Part shown: piece by piece, positions 22,748 to 22,794 of the stretch | Position numbering within the stretch: position 1 is the stretch's first letter | Layout: each line of letters begins with the position of its first letter | IMG/VR virus record: IMGVR_UViG_3300043410_000484 | Coordinates: 1-22,794 of that record | Direction: 5' to 3' (one strand) | Source of the DNA: a virus | Length of the DNA: 22,794 nucleotides | Made by a program: the position numbers and the translations under genes | The notes under the pieces: generated by a model | Seen by the model: the letters and a program-made list of their open reading frames with translations, nothing else | What the model was told of the DNA's origin: nothing | The model's database searches: none

Positions 22748-22794
22748 TGTCATTCTGGGGTGGCTCTGCTCCTGCGCCCGATCCTAATATCGGT
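22747..22794 (+). CDS. Start of a gene, probably an internal virion / DNA-transfer protein (partial)
   Basis: Sixteen codons to the window end: MSFWGGSAPAPDPNIG. An N-terminus of the form 'M.fwg....P.PDP.IG' is common in podovirus internal virion or injection proteins. A good ribosome site (GAGGTG, 6 bases upstream) and the TAATG overlap with the preceding stop support the start. Only the N-terminus is visible, so the call is tentative. Confidence 0.6.
   Translation, partial: MSFWGGSAPAPDPNIG

Noticed and set aside
1-22794. tRNA genes, integrase, attachment sites or insertion sequences
   Set aside because: None seen on either strand; all longer spaces between genes are under 70 bases.

Overview
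The window is a block of virion and lysis genes from a tailed bacteriophage, with every supported gene on the + strand and almost no non-coding DNA. The architecture is that of a short-tailed (podovirus-like) phage of a Gram-negative host. A capsid-like C-terminus is followed by head-tail adaptor proteins, and a beta-rich nozzle/stabilisation protein lies further on. No tape-measure, tube or sheath gene separates them. The host inference rests on a nested two-component spanin (Rz/Rz1), a second lipoprotein and a GH19 endolysin. The style (collagen-like fibres, LamG repeats, many 4-base gene overlaps) resembles uncultured freshwater phages, but that placement is inference.

Layout. 1-2309: end of a probable capsid gene, a UUCG-loop hairpin, a small three-repeat protein, two adaptor-type proteins and two small fibre-base-type proteins. 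2309-12969: about 10.7 kb of adhesion genes: a 1135-residue collagen-like (Gly-Pro-Thr) fibre, a small beta protein, a 1750-residue protein with eight LamG-like domains, another small beta protein, and a collar-type fibre with five His-x-His motifs. 12979-14915: a tail-assembly-chaperone-like protein, a family 2 glycosyltransferase with a TPR-like tail, and a small His/Glu-rich protein that looks ferritin/Dps-like. 14915-18129: an envelope and lysis block of small membrane, secreted and lipoprotein genes, a holin candidate, Rz with nested Rz1, and the GH19 endolysin, closed by a likely terminator. 18185-22794: a small acidic protein, the nozzle, a tip protein with FN3 and J-like repeats, a small chaperone-like protein, an unrecognised protein, and the first 16 codons of a probable internal virion protein.

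How it fits together. Adaptors and nozzle build the portal-tail channel. Several large fibres, each next to small beta proteins or chaperone-like proteins, provide a broad receptor-binding kit. The lysis block releases progeny. The glycosyltransferase sits among fibre genes and could modify the Thr-rich collagen fibre or a host surface glycan. Fourteen gene junctions overlap by ATGA, TGATG or TAATG, which suggests heavy translational coupling on long transcripts.

Most unusual points: a fibre domain interrupted exactly at a stop/start overlap (about 2300), the cassette-like LamG array with a 34-base exact repeat, the five HxH motifs, and the pairing of a glycosyltransferase with a GPT-collagen fibre. 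No wholly new system could be demonstrated from sequence alone.
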